The notes below the pieces were generated by a model that searched no databases, was not told the DNA's origin, and was given only the letters and a program-made list of their open reading frames with translations. Source: Luteimonas huabeiensis HB2 (GTDB lineage Bacteria; Pseudomonadota; Gammaproteobacteria; Xanthomonadales; Xanthomonadaceae). Taken from it: DNA of 64,000 bases. Positions within the stretch are counted from its first letter, which is position 1; each line of letters starts with the position of its first letter. Where the stretch lies: contig NZ_JAAN01000045.1 in NCBI RefSeq assembly GCF_000559025.1, positions 45,933-109,932 on the forward strand. The letters are read 5' to 3'. The position numbers were made by a program, and so were the translations under genes. Below are positions 16,682 to 25,116 of the stretch, piece after piece.

Positions 16682-17722
16682 ATGTCCCGCGATCTCAACG
16701 ACACCCTCGTCTTCGTCAAGGTGGCCGAGCTGGGCAGCTTCATCGCCGCCGCCCGCGCGCTGCGCCTGCCCAAGACCACCGTCAGCCGCAAGGTGCAGGA
16801 GCTGGAGACCCGGCTGGGCGCGCAGCTGCTCCACCGCACCACCCGGCGGCTCGGCCTGACCGAGGCCGGCAACGTGTACTTCGAGCATTGCCAGCGCATC
16901 GCCCGCGACCTCGCCGAGGCCGAGAGCGCGGTGACCCAGTTGCAGGCCGGCCCGCGCGGCTGGCTGCGCTTCACCGCGCCCTACTCCATCGGCATCGACA
17001 AGATCGCGCCGCTCTTGGGCGAGTTCCACGCCCGCCACCCCGAAGTGCGGGTGGAGATGCTGCTGGCCAACGAATCGCTCGACCTGATCGGCGGCGAGAT
17101 CGACGTGGCGCTGCGCTTCGGCAACCTGCCCGATTCCAACCTGATCGCGCGGCCGCTGGGCACGCTGCGCACGCAGGTGTTCGCCGGCACCGAGTACCTG
17201 GCCCGGCACGGCGAGCCGCTGCACCCGGACGACCTGCAGTACCACCGCGTGGTCGCGATGACCAAGCAGCGCCAGGGCAACGGCTACCGCTGGACGCTCG
17301 ACGACGGCAACGGCGCGCGCGACTTCCCGGTCAACCCGATCCTGGTGGCCAACGATCCCGCCGCGCTCAAGGGCGCGCTGCTGTGCGGCGAGGCGCTGGC
17401 GATCGCCGCCGACGTGATGGTCAAGTCCGCGGTCGAGCACGGCCTGGTCAAGCGCGTGCTGGCGGGCTGGTCCGGCGGCGAGTACCCGCTGAGCGCGGTG
17501 TTCCCGCGCGGCCACGTGCAGTCGCCCAAGGTGCGCGCGTTCGTCGACTTCCTGCTGGAACGGCTCAACCTGGAGATCGACTACATGTCCGCGCACTGCC
17601 CGATGTCCGGCCACCGCTACGTGCCCGGGCAGGAGGCGCCGATCCCTGCGCCGACCGCGCCGGCGCAGGACGACGCGAGCGAAACCGGCCGCCGCATCCT
17701 GGCCGAGGCCACTGCCGGCTGA
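16682..17722 (+). CDS. LysR-family transcriptional regulator divergent from the efflux operon
   Basis: 346 residues. The N-terminal winged HTH (about 1-60) has the LysR signature VAELGSFIAAARALRLPKTTVSRKVQELE. The effector-binding domain begins near residue 90 (GWLRFTAPYSIGIDKIAPLL). The C-terminal tail (about 300-346) is longer than usual and Pro/Ala-rich with CPMSGHRYVPG. A GGAGG ribosome-binding site lies upstream. It most resembles the CrgA/AaeR-like group of LysR regulators. Its head-to-head position with the pump operon and the shared motifs in between make it the likely regulator of the pump. Confidence 0.93.
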   Translation: MSRDLNDTLVFVKVAELGSFIAAARALRLPKTTVSRKVQELETRLGAQLLHRTTRRLGLTEAGNVYFEHCQRIARDLAEAESAVTQLQAGPRGWLRFTAPYSIGIDKIAPLLGEFHARHPEVRVEMLLANESLDLIGGEIDVALRFGNLPDSNLIARPLGTLRTQVFAGTEYLARHGEPLHPDDLQYHRVVAMTKQRQGNGYRWTLDDGNGARDFPVNPILVANDPAALKGALLCGEALAIAADVMVKSAVEHGLVKRVLAGWSGGEYPLSAVFPRGHVQSPKVRAFVDFLLERLNLEIDYMSAHCPMSGHRYVPGQEAPIPAPTAPAQDDASETGRRILAEATAG

Positions 17723-17823
17723 CCGGTGCCGGGCTCGGCGCCCGGCATGACATCCTGCAGGGGCACGGGCGCTGCCGGTCGCGCAGAATGGCGGTCCGAT
17801 CCCGTTTCCGTGGAGAACCGCCC

Positions 17824-19686
17824 GTGCGACCCGCATTCGCCTGCAGCACCCTGGCCTTCGCCCTGGCCCTGGCGGCCTGCTCGCCGTCCCAGCCCGAGGC
17901 TTCGCAGGCCGCGGGGACCGCCCAGCAGCAGTCCGAGCAAGACCCGTCGGCGCGCCTCAACGCCTGGTTCGACGCCCAGTACGAGCAACTGCTGCGCTTC
18001 AGCCCGATGCAGCTGACCTTCCTCGGCCGCAAGGAGCTCAACGACCAGCTCGACGACGTCTCCGAGCAGGCCGCGCGCGAGCGCCTGGCCTGGCTGGAAG
18101 CCTCCGTGCGCGAGATGGAATCCACCTTCGACTACGACCGCCTGGACGACGAGGCCAAGCTGTCCTGGGCCCTGTGGAAGCGCCAGTACGAGACCGCGCG
18201 CGACGGCATGCCGTTCCTCGCCGACGGCTACGCGTTCGACCAGATGAACGGCATGCAGAGCTCGCTGCCGACCTTCCTGATCAGCATCCACAAGGCCGAC
18301 GACGAGCAGGGCTACCAGGCCTACATCGCGCGCCTCAACGCCCTGCCGCGGCTGTTCGACCAGTTGCTCGAGCGCGGCCGCGCCTCCGCCGCGCAGGGCA
18401 TCCGCCCGCCGAAGTTCGCCCTGGAGGGCGTCGTCGAGCAGGCGCGCAAGGTGATCTCGGGCGCCCCCTTCGACGACGGCGAGGACAGCGCGCTGTGGGC
18501 CGACCTGCAGACCAAGGCCGACGCGCTGGTCGAGAAGGGGGCCATCACCGCCGAACGCGCCGAGGAACTGAAGCAGCAGGCGCGCACCGCGCTGCTGGAG
18601 CAGGTGCGTCCCGCCTACGAGCGGGTGATCGCCTGGAGCGAGGAGGAGCTGCCCAACGCGCTCGAGAACCCCGCCGGCGTCGGCACCACCCATCCCAACG
18701 GCGCCGCCTACTACGCCTACCAGCTGCGCGACAACACCACCACCGGCATGAGCGCCGACGAGGTGCACCAGCTCGGCCTGGACGAGGTGGCGCGCCTGCG
18801 CGGCGAAATGGAAGCGCTGAAGGCGCGCGTGGGCTTCGAGGGCGACCTGGCCGCCTTCTTCCGCTTCCTGGACACCGACCCGCGCTTCCGCTTCCCGAAC
18901 ACCGACGCCGGGCGCCAGGCCTACATCGACGAGGCCACCCGCGTCATCGACAACATCGAGCGGCACCTGCCCGAGTACTTCGGCCTGCTGCCCAAGGCCG
19001 AGCTGGTGGTCAAGCGCGTGGAGCCGTTCCGCGAGCAGCCCGGCGCCGCGCAGCACTACTACCCCGGCACCCCCGACGGCTCGCGCCCCGGCATCTACTA
19101 CGCGCATCTTTCGGACATGAACGCCATGCCGAAGACCGAGCTGGAGGTCATCGCCTACCACGAGGGCCTGCCCGGCCACCACATGCAGATCTCGATCGCG
19201 CAGGAGCTCGAGGGCGTGCCCACCTTCCGTACCCAGCAGTTCCACACCGCCTACACCGAGGGCTGGGGCCTGTACGCGGAGTGGCTGGCCAAGGAGATGC
19301 CCGACACCTACCAGGACCCGTATTCCGACTACGGCCGGCTGATGTCGGAGATGTGGCGCGCGATCCGCCTGGTGGTGGACACCGGCATGCACGCCAAGGG
19401 CTGGACCGAGCAGCAGGCGGTGGACTACTTCCGCGAGAACAGCTCGATCCCGCTGACCGCGATCCGCTCCGAGGTGCGCCGCTACCTGATCATGCCCGGC
19501 CAGGCCACCGCCTATAAGGTCGGCATGATCCGCATCCAGGCGCTGCGGCGGAAGGCCGAGTCCGAACTGGGCGAGCGCTTCGACATCCGCGGTTTCCACG
19601 ACACCATCCTCGGCGGCGGCGCGCTGCCGCTGGACCTGCTGGAGCAGCGCGTGGACCGCTGGATCGCCCAGAAGAAGGCGGGCTGA
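17824..19686 (+). CDS. DUF885 family lipoprotein, putative metallopeptidase
   Basis: 620 residues from the GTG at 17824, chosen because GGAGAA lies 8 nt upstream and the lipoprotein signal (LAFALALAACSPSQ) follows at once. The body is the all-helical DUF885 fold; the HExxH-like zinc motif is YHEGLPGHH, followed downstream by the glutamate-bearing YTEGWGLYAEWL. The family is thought to be M32-like zinc peptidases anchored in the envelope. The length is normal for the family. It lies 101 bp downstream of the LysR gene and is probably independent of it. Confidence 0.92.
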   Translation: MRPAFACSTLAFALALAACSPSQPEASQAAGTAQQQSEQDPSARLNAWFDAQYEQLLRFSPMQLTFLGRKELNDQLDDVSEQAARERLAWLEASVREMESTFDYDRLDDEAKLSWALWKRQYETARDGMPFLADGYAFDQMNGMQSSLPTFLISIHKADDEQGYQAYIARLNALPRLFDQLLERGRASAAQGIRPPKFALEGVVEQARKVISGAPFDDGEDSALWADLQTKADALVEKGAITAERAEELKQQARTALLEQVRPAYERVIAWSEEELPNALENPAGVGTTHPNGAAYYAYQLRDNTTTGMSADEVHQLGLDEVARLRGEMEALKARVGFEGDLAAFFRFLDTDPRFRFPNTDAGRQAYIDEATRVIDNIERHLPEYFGLLPKAELVVKRVEPFREQPGAAQHYYPGTPDGSRPGIYYAHLSDMNAMPKTELEVIAYHEGLPGHHMQISIAQELEGVPTFRTQQFHTAYTEGWGLYAEWLAKEMPDTYQDPYSDYGRLMSEMWRAIRLVVDTGMHAKGWTEQQAVDYFRENSSIPLTAIRSEVRRYLIMPGQATAYKVGMIRIQALRRKAESELGERFDIRGFHDTILGGGALPLDLLEQRVDRWIAQKKAG

Positions 19687-19763
19687 CGCATCGCGCCGTC
19701 CCGGGCGCAGGCCGATCGCGGCCGCGCCCCGGGGCGGCCCTGCGCCGCACGTCGCCGCACCGC

Positions 19764-20198
19764 ATGGCCCCGCAGGTGCCGCTCGCGTTCGAGGTCGCCT
19801 ACCGGCTGCGCGAGTACCTCGCCTTCGCCGTCGACCACGCCGTGGACACCGACGCCTTCGTGCGTCGCGCCCCGCGCTGGAAGGTCCGGCTGTTCCGCAT
19901 CGCGCTGGCCGGGGTCGCGAGCGTCGCATTCCTGGTCAAGACGCGCCGCCACGGCGCCTGCCGTTTCGAGATCGACGCCGACGGCCTGCGCCGCACCACG
20001 CGTCGCGGCACGTCGGGCGTCCCCTGGACGCGGGTCAAGGCGGTCCACCTCTACCGCCCCGGCTACCTGATCGAACTGCGGGAAGGCGCCGTGCCGATTC
20101 CCTTCCGCGCACTCGACCCATCGCAGCGCGCCGCCTTCGAAGCGTTCGCCGGCCCGCGGCTCGCGCGCAGCCGCCCCGGGGCCTGTCGCGGAGCGTGA
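19764..20198 (+). CDS. YcxB-like protein
   Basis: 144 residues. The N-terminal half is basic with a hydrophobic stretch (VRLFRIALAGVASVAFLV). The C-terminal half matches the YcxB-like C-terminal domain pattern: a strand with an arginine turn, then VPWTRVKAVHLYRPGYLIELREG and PFRALDPSQRAAFEAFA (fragments). The role is unknown; the family is PH-like and often membrane-associated. It is 77 bp downstream of the DUF885 gene on the same strand. The start could instead be a few codons downstream. Confidence 0.65.
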   Translation: MAPQVPLAFEVAYRLREYLAFAVDHAVDTDAFVRRAPRWKVRLFRIALAGVASVAFLVKTRRHGACRFEIDADGLRRTTRRGTSGVPWTRVKAVHLYRPGYLIELREGAVPIPFRALDPSQRAAFEAFAGPRLARSRPGACRGA

Positions 20199-20257
20199 GA
20201 GCGGATCATCCCTTTTCCCGCAAGCTGCGGCGTGCCCCCATCCGCCTTCGGCACCTT

Positions 20258-20373
20258 CCCCCGCTTGCGGGGGAAGGAAAAAGAGAATGCCCCCCGCTTG
20301 CGGGGGAAGGGAAAAACAGAGTGCTCCCCGCTTGCGGGGGAAGGGAAAGAGAGCATGGCCCCGCTTGCGGGGG
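20258..20373. repeat. Array of four palindromic CCCCGCTTGCGGGGG repeats
   Basis: Four hairpin cores, CCCCGCTTGCGGGGGAAGG, begin near 20258, 20291, 20326 and 20359, with a period of about 33-35 bp and A/G-rich linkers ending in ATGC or GTGC. They lie between the converging ends of the YcxB-like gene and the serine hydrolase gene. The core is the same as in the array at 2939-3054. Arms are nearly perfectly conserved while linkers drift, as expected for structure-conserved REP-like elements. It is not a CRISPR. Confidence 0.78.
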
Positions 20374-20437
20374 AAGGAAAAGACACGCTGAATGCCGACG
20401 CGACCCAAGGCTCCGCACGCGCGCGGGCCGCCCTGGC

Positions 20438-21823
20438 TCATTCGAGCGCCGCCAGCACCGCGGCGGCGAACGCGGCGACGTCGAAGCGCTGGCCGGTCGG
20501 GTCTTCCCCACGACGCACCAGCACCAGATCGCGCGAAGGCACGACGACCACGTACTGGCCGCGGTTGCCGAACGCGGCGAAGGCGTCGGCGGGCACGCCG
20601 GGCGAGCGCTGCAGCAGCCACAGCGTCGCGCCATAGCCGAACGCGCCTTCGGGCTGCGGGCCGGAGGGCGTGGTCGCCCAGCGCACCCAGCCTTCGGGCA
20701 GCAACCGGCGGCCGTGGGCCACGCCGTCGTTGCTCAACAGCAGGCCGAAGCGCGCGAGGTCGCGCGCGGTGGACCAGACCTGGCTCGACAACACGTAGCC
20801 GCCCTGCCAGTCGGTCTCGGCGTGGGTCCGGGTCATGCCCAGCGGCCAGAACAGGTCGGTGTACGGGCGCGCCAGCGCGCGGGCGTCGTCGCCGGTGGCC
20901 GCGCGCAGCGCGTGCGCGGCCAGCACGATGTCGTTGTTGGCGTAGCGGAAGCGCGTGCCGGGCGGCGCCGCCAGCGGCCAGCCGGCGGCGGCCTCGGCGA
21001 CGGTGGCGCCGCCGAAGTACAGCGCATCGGTGCGGTTGCCGGCGGTGTCGCTGTACAGGCCGCTGGCCATGCGCAGCAACTGCTCCACGGCGATCGCCGC
21101 GCGCGGATCGCCCGGCCGCTGCCATTCGGGCACCGGCGCCGGCGCGGCGGGGTCCAGCACGCCCTGCGCCTCGGCCACGCCGAGCAGCGCGCCGGCCAGG
21201 CTCTTGGCCACCGACCAGGTGCGCTGCGGCACGTGCGGGCCGAAGCCCTCGCGGTAGCGTTCGGCCACGATCTTCCCGCCCTGCACCACGACCACGGCGG
21301 TGGTCGCGTGGCCTTCGCCGAAGGCGGTGCCGTCGAACGCGGCGGCGAGCGCAGCGTCCAGCGCGCGGGCATCGCCATCCACCGGCGCGGTGGCATCGCG
21401 CTCGCCCAGCGGCCAGGGCCGCGCGTCCAGGTCCGGTGCCGGCGCGTCGAAACGCGGCAGCGACGCGACCGCCGCCGCGTCGGCGCCGATCGGCAGCTGC
21501 GCGCAGCCCAGGTTCGGCCGCCACGCCGCGATCCGCGGCGGCAGCGCGGGATCGAACGCGACCGAGACCGTGCGCGCGGACGCGTCGATCGACGCCGGCA
21601 GCGCCTGCACCTGCGCCTGGTACTCCGGGTAGATGCCGCGCAGCTCCACCGCCTCCACCTGCGCCGGATCGCGGCCGGCGACGAAGTGCGCGCTGCACAG
21701 GGTCAGCGCCTTGTAGCCGGCGGCGACGGCGCGCGCGTGCGCTTCGGGCGAGGCCGGCGGCACGGTCTGCGCCGGGGCCGCCGCGGCGGCGAGCAGAAGG
21801 GCGGGCAGCAGCAGAAAGCGCAT
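20438..21823 (-). CDS. Serine hydrolase of the class C beta-lactamase/PBP-like family
   Basis: 461 residues. It has a signal peptide (RFLLLPALLLAAAAAPAQT). The SxxK catalytic motif is WSVAKSLAG, the YxN motif is YANND, and the third motif position reads GNRGQ. An extra N-terminal region of about 150 residues precedes the beta-lactamase domain. Enzymes of this group hydrolyse esters, D-amino-acid peptides or beta-lactams; the substrate cannot be deduced. The start at 21823 is chosen for the GGAG 8 nt upstream; an earlier ATG at 21841 lacks this. Confidence 0.88.
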   Translation of the reverse strand: MRFLLLPALLLAAAAAPAQTVPPASPEAHARAVAAGYKALTLCSAHFVAGRDPAQVEAVELRGIYPEYQAQVQALPASIDASARTVSVAFDPALPPRIAAWRPNLGCAQLPIGADAAAVASLPRFDAPAPDLDARPWPLGERDATAPVDGDARALDAALAAAFDGTAFGEGHATTAVVVVQGGKIVAERYREGFGPHVPQRTWSVAKSLAGALLGVAEAQGVLDPAAPAPVPEWQRPGDPRAAIAVEQLLRMASGLYSDTAGNRTDALYFGGATVAEAAAGWPLAAPPGTRFRYANNDIVLAAHALRAATGDDARALARPYTDLFWPLGMTRTHAETDWQGGYVLSSQVWSTARDLARFGLLLSNDGVAHGRRLLPEGWVRWATTPSGPQPEGAFGYGATLWLLQRSPGVPADAFAAFGNRGQYVVVVPSRDLVLVRRGEDPTGQRFDVAAFAAAVLAALE

Positions 21824-21887
21824 CGAAGGCTCCGGCGTCACGGAACGCGCAGTCTGCCCCAGCGCGCCCGCGCTTGCCTCCCGGCGG

Positions 21888-21909
21888 TTATCGTAATATT
21901 CTGAGTTAC
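21888..21909 (+). promoter_or_regulatory. Promoter/operator region of the Rrf2 gene
   Basis: An AT-rich patch, GGTTATCGTAATATTCTGAG, directly precedes the ATG at 21910 in an otherwise very GC-rich context. GTAA...TTAC forms a small inverted repeat around ATATTCTGAG. Such sites are typical of Rrf2 autoregulation, but the exact operator is an inference. Confidence 0.4.
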
Positions 21910-22371
21910 ATGAAACGCGACAGCCGCCTGTCCTCGGTCCTGCACGTGCTGCTGCACATGGCGCAGCACGACGGCCCGCTGACCTCCGAGACCCTGGCGC
22001 GCATGCTGGGCACGAATCCAGTGGTGGTCCGGCGCACCCTCGCCAGCCTGCGCGAGCGCGGCTACGTGGCGTCTGCGAAGGGCCCGGGCGGCGGCTGGAC
22101 GCTCGCCCGCGACCTCGGCACCGTGACCCTGCTCGACATCTACCGCGCGGTCGGCGAGCCGACGGTGTTCGCGATGGGCCACCGGCTGGAACACCCGGAA
22201 TGCGCCGTCGAGCAGGCCGTCAACGCCGCCCTGGACAGCGCCTTCCGCGACGCCGAGGCGCTGCTGATCGCGCGCCTGGGCGAGGTGACGCTGGCCGAAC
22301 TGGCCGCATCCTTCGCCCGGCGCATGCCGCGCCGCCCCCTTCCCGCCTGCGAGCGCCCTCACCATGCCTGA
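21910..22371 (+). CDS. Rrf2-family transcriptional regulator
   Basis: 153 residues. It has a winged HTH with the Rrf2 pattern SVLHVLLHMAQHDGPLTSETLARML, the recognition helix NPVVVRRTLASL, and the wing SAKGPGGGWTLAR. Only one cysteine lies in the regulatory loop (HPECAVEQAV), so the three-Cys cluster used by IscR/NsrR-type iron-sulfur members is absent; a thiol-based redox switch is more likely. Its last 8 bp overlap the start of the flavoprotein gene, forming a regulator-enzyme operon. Confidence 0.92.
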   Translation: MKRDSRLSSVLHVLLHMAQHDGPLTSETLARMLGTNPVVVRRTLASLRERGYVASAKGPGGGWTLARDLGTVTLLDIYRAVGEPTVFAMGHRLEHPECAVEQAVNAALDSAFRDAEALLIARLGEVTLAELAASFARRMPRRPLPACERPHHA

Positions 22372-23254
22372 GACCTTCGATGCCGTCGTCGTCGGCGGCA
22401 GCTACGCCGGCCTGTCGGCCGCCATGCAGCTGGCGCGCGCGCGCCGGCGCGTGCTGATCGTCGACGCCGGCCAGCGCCGCAACCGCTTCGCCACCGCGTC
22501 CCACGGCCTGATCGGGCAGGACGGGCGCGCACCCGAGGCCATCGCCGCCGACGCCCGCGCCCAGGTGCTGGCCTATCCGACCGTGCAATGGCGGCAGGCG
22601 ACCGCGCTGCGCGCCGACGGCGCGATCGATCGCTTCGAGTTGGAGGACGACGCCGGCGCGCGCGTGGCCGCGCGGCGGCTGGTGCTGGCCACCGGCGTGG
22701 TCGATACCCTGCCGGAGATCGACGGCCTGCAGGCGCGCTGGGGCCGCAGCGTGTTCCATTGCCCGTACTGCCACGGCTACGAGCTCGACCGCGGCCGCAT
22801 CGGCGTCGTCGCCGTCGGCGAGGTCTCGATGCACCACGCGCTGATGCTGCCGGACTGGGGCACGGTGACCTTCTTCCTCGACGGCCGCTTCGCGCCGGAC
22901 GAGGCGCAGCGCGCCGCGCTCGCGGCGCGCGGGGTGGCGGTGGAGCCGGCGCGGATCGCCCGCGTCTGCGACCGCGCCACCGTCGAACTGGAGGACGGCC
23001 GCCGGATCGAGCAGGACGGCCTGTTCGTCGCCAGTCGCACCCAGGTCGCCAGCCCGCTGGCCGGACAGCTCGGTTGCGCCTTCGAGGACGGCCCGCTGGG
23101 CGCCTTCGTGCGCACCGACGCGATGCAGGCCACCTCGGTCCCGGGCGTGTTCGCCTGCGGCGACGCCGCGCGCGGCGCGCACAGCGTGGCGCTGGCGATC
23201 GGCGACGGCGCGATGGCCGGCACCGCGGCCCACCGCAGCCTGATCTTCGGCTGA
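22364..23254 (+). CDS. FAD-dependent thioredoxin-reductase-like protein (dithiol oxidase/GliT type)
   Basis: 296 residues. The N-terminal FAD-binding motif is VVVGGSYAGLSAAMQLA and the second FAD motif is GVFACGDAARG. The redox motif is FHCPYCHGYEL, the form found in GliT/HlmI/DepH-type dithiol oxidases. The position where thioredoxin reductases bind NADPH reads GVVAVGEVSMHHAL and lacks the GGGxSA and HRR motifs, again as in oxygen-using dithiol oxidases. It is co-transcribed with the Rrf2 regulator. It probably acts on small or protein dithiols; the substrate is unknown and no natural-product cluster is visible here. Confidence 0.88.
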   Translation: MPETFDAVVVGGSYAGLSAAMQLARARRRVLIVDAGQRRNRFATASHGLIGQDGRAPEAIAADARAQVLAYPTVQWRQATALRADGAIDRFELEDDAGARVAARRLVLATGVVDTLPEIDGLQARWGRSVFHCPYCHGYELDRGRIGVVAVGEVSMHHALMLPDWGTVTFFLDGRFAPDEAQRAALAARGVAVEPARIARVCDRATVELEDGRRIEQDGLFVASRTQVASPLAGQLGCAFEDGPLGAFVRTDAMQATSVPGVFACGDAARGAHSVALAIGDGAMAGTAAHRSLIFG

Positions 23255-23334
23255 TCGGCCGGCGCCGCGCGCGTCCCGGCCGGCGGCCGCGCAGTATCAT
23301 GTCGGCCGGATTCCGAAGCCCCGAGGGAGCGCGC

Positions 23335-23883
23335 ATGAAGCGATCGAAGACCACGGCCCTGCTGCTGATGAGCGCGGCGCCGCTGCTGCTCACCGCCTGC
23401 CAGCGCGAGCAGCCGGCCGAGGCCCAGGTGCAGGTGCGCGAGGGGCTGTACACCTCGGTGGCGCGCTGCATCGAGGTCACCGGCGAACCCGACACCTGCC
23501 GCACCGCGTTCGAGCAGGCCCGGCAGCAGGCCGCCGATGCCGCGCCGCAGTACGCCAGCCGCGCCGAGTGCGCGCAGGACTACCCGGCCGAGCAGTGCGT
23601 GGAGCAGCGCACCACCGCGGGCCATTCCTTCATCGGCCCGATGATGGCCGGCTTCTTCCTGTCGCAGATGATGAGCGGCAACCGCGCCGGCCTGGCGCAG
23701 CCGCAGGCCGCGCAGGCCACGCCGGCCTGGCGCGACAAGAGCGACGGCTGGCTGCGTCCCTCCGGCGCGGCGGGCGCCGGCCGCGCCGCCCTGACCCCGG
23801 TCGCCGCCACCCCGGACCGCGCCACCACCGTCAACCGCGGCGGCTTCGGCGCCAGCAGCCGCGGCCGCAGCGTCGGCGGCTAA
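23335..23883 (+). CDS. DUF1190 (YgiB-like) lipoprotein
   Basis: 182 residues. Lipoprotein signal with lipobox LLTACQ near residue 22. Cys-containing repeats (SVARCIEVTGEPDTCRTAF, ASRAECAQDYPAEQC) are typical of DUF1190/YgiB, and a Gly/Ser/Arg-rich tail ends the protein. GAGGGAG lies 6-12 nt upstream of the ATG. It is followed 10 bp later by the ygiC homologue, as in E. coli where ygiB-ygiC lie downstream of tolC; here no tolC is adjacent. Confidence 0.88.
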   Translation: MKRSKTTALLLMSAAPLLLTACQREQPAEAQVQVREGLYTSVARCIEVTGEPDTCRTAFEQARQQAADAAPQYASRAECAQDYPAEQCVEQRTTAGHSFIGPMMAGFFLSQMMSGNRAGLAQPQAAQATPAWRDKSDGWLRPSGAAGAGRAALTPVAATPDRATTVNRGGFGASSRGRSVGG

Positions 23884-23893
23884 GGCGCGCGCG

Positions 23894-25075
23894 GTGCGGC
23901 GGGTTGCGATCGTCGAGCGCGGCGACTGGCGCGCGCGCGCCGCCGAGAGCGGCTTCCGCTTCCACACCATCGGCGGCGAGCGCTACTGGGACGAGCGCGC
24001 CTACTACGCCTTCACCCTGCGCCAGATCGAGGACGACCTGGAGGATCCCAGCGCCGAGCTGCACGCGATGGCGCTGGCCCTGGTCGACGAGATCGCCGGC
24101 AGCGAGGCGCTGATGCAGCGCCTGGCGATCCCGGAACCCTTCCGCGACTGGATCGCCGACAGCTGGCGCCGGCGCGAGGGCCATCTCTACGGCCGCCTCG
24201 ACTTCGCCTACGACGGCCGCGGCCCGGCCAAGCTCTACGAGCTGAACTACGACACCCCGACCTCGCTGTTCGAGGCCGCGTTCTTCCAGTGGCAATGGCT
24301 GGAGGACCAGCGCGAGGCCGGCCGCCTGCCGGCCTCGGCCGACCAGTTCAACTCGATCCACGAGGCGCTGGTCGAACGCTTCGTCGCGCTGTCGGCGCAG
24401 CTGCCGCCGCCGCTGCTGTTCGCCGCGGTGCGCGAATCCGAGGAAGACCAGGGCACGGTCGCCTACCTGCGCGACTGCGCCGCCCAGGCCGGCCTGCACG
24501 GCGAGGCGATCGCGATCGAGGACATCGGCCTGTCCGAGGACGGCCGCTTCACCGACCTCGACGACACGGTGATCGGCTCGCTGTTCAAGCTGTATCCGCT
24601 CGAAGACCTGTTCGCCGACGACTTCGGCCGCGCCCTGCCCGGCTCCGGCCTGCGCCTGCTGGAGCCGCCGTGGAAGGCGCTGCTGAGCAACAAGGGCGTG
24701 CTGCCGCTGCTGTGGGAACGCCACCGCGGCCATCCCAACCTGCTGCCGGCCGCGTTCGACGACGGCGGCGCCCTGCCCGCCGGCTGGGTGCGCAAGCCGC
24801 TGCACTCGCGCGAGGGCGCCAACGTCGCCATGCATCTGCCCGACGGCCGCTGGCTGGAGAGCGACGGCCCCTACGCCGGCCCCTGCATCCGCCAGGCCCT
24901 GCACCCGTTGCCGCAGTTCGACGGCCGCTACCCGCTGGTCGGCAGCTGGGTGGTCGGCGACCGCGCCTGCGGCATCGGCATCCGCGAGGACGACGGCCCG
25001 ATCACCCGCGACAGCGCGCGCTTCGTCCCGCACGCCATCGTCGAGGACGGCGCGCCGGCCACGCTCTACGCCTGA
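23894..25075 (+). CDS. ygiC: YgiC family, glutathionylspermidine synthase-like ATP-grasp protein
   Basis: 393 residues, the usual length. The start is GTG at 23894. The ATP-grasp core of the glutathionylspermidine-synthase superfamily is visible: KLYELNYDTPTSLFEA, ESEEDQGTVAYLRD, PLWKALLSNKG-type segment (EPPWKALLSNKGVLPLLWE) and WVRKPLHSREGANV. YgiC lacks the amidase half of GspS and has no proven glutathionylspermidine synthase activity in E. coli; an ATP-dependent ligase acting on a peptide is likely. It forms an operon with the YgiB-like lipoprotein. Confidence 0.92.
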   Translation: MRRVAIVERGDWRARAAESGFRFHTIGGERYWDERAYYAFTLRQIEDDLEDPSAELHAMALALVDEIAGSEALMQRLAIPEPFRDWIADSWRRREGHLYGRLDFAYDGRGPAKLYELNYDTPTSLFEAAFFQWQWLEDQREAGRLPASADQFNSIHEALVERFVALSAQLPPPLLFAAVRESEEDQGTVAYLRDCAAQAGLHGEAIAIEDIGLSEDGRFTDLDDTVIGSLFKLYPLEDLFADDFGRALPGSGLRLLEPPWKALLSNKGVLPLLWERHRGHPNLLPAAFDDGGALPAGWVRKPLHSREGANVAMHLPDGRWLESDGPYAGPCIRQALHPLPQFDGRYPLVGSWVVGDRACGIGIREDDGPITRDSARFVPHAIVEDGAPATLYA

Positions 25076-25116
25076 GGCGCGCGCGGGCCGGTGCGGTCCC
25101 CCGAACGCCTGCGTCT

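Noticed and set aside
20258..20373. Possible CRISPR array
   Set aside because: The units are hairpins of about 20 bp with variable, short A/G-rich linkers that are similar to each other, and there are no cas genes; this fits a REP-like array instead. The same holds for 2939-3054.
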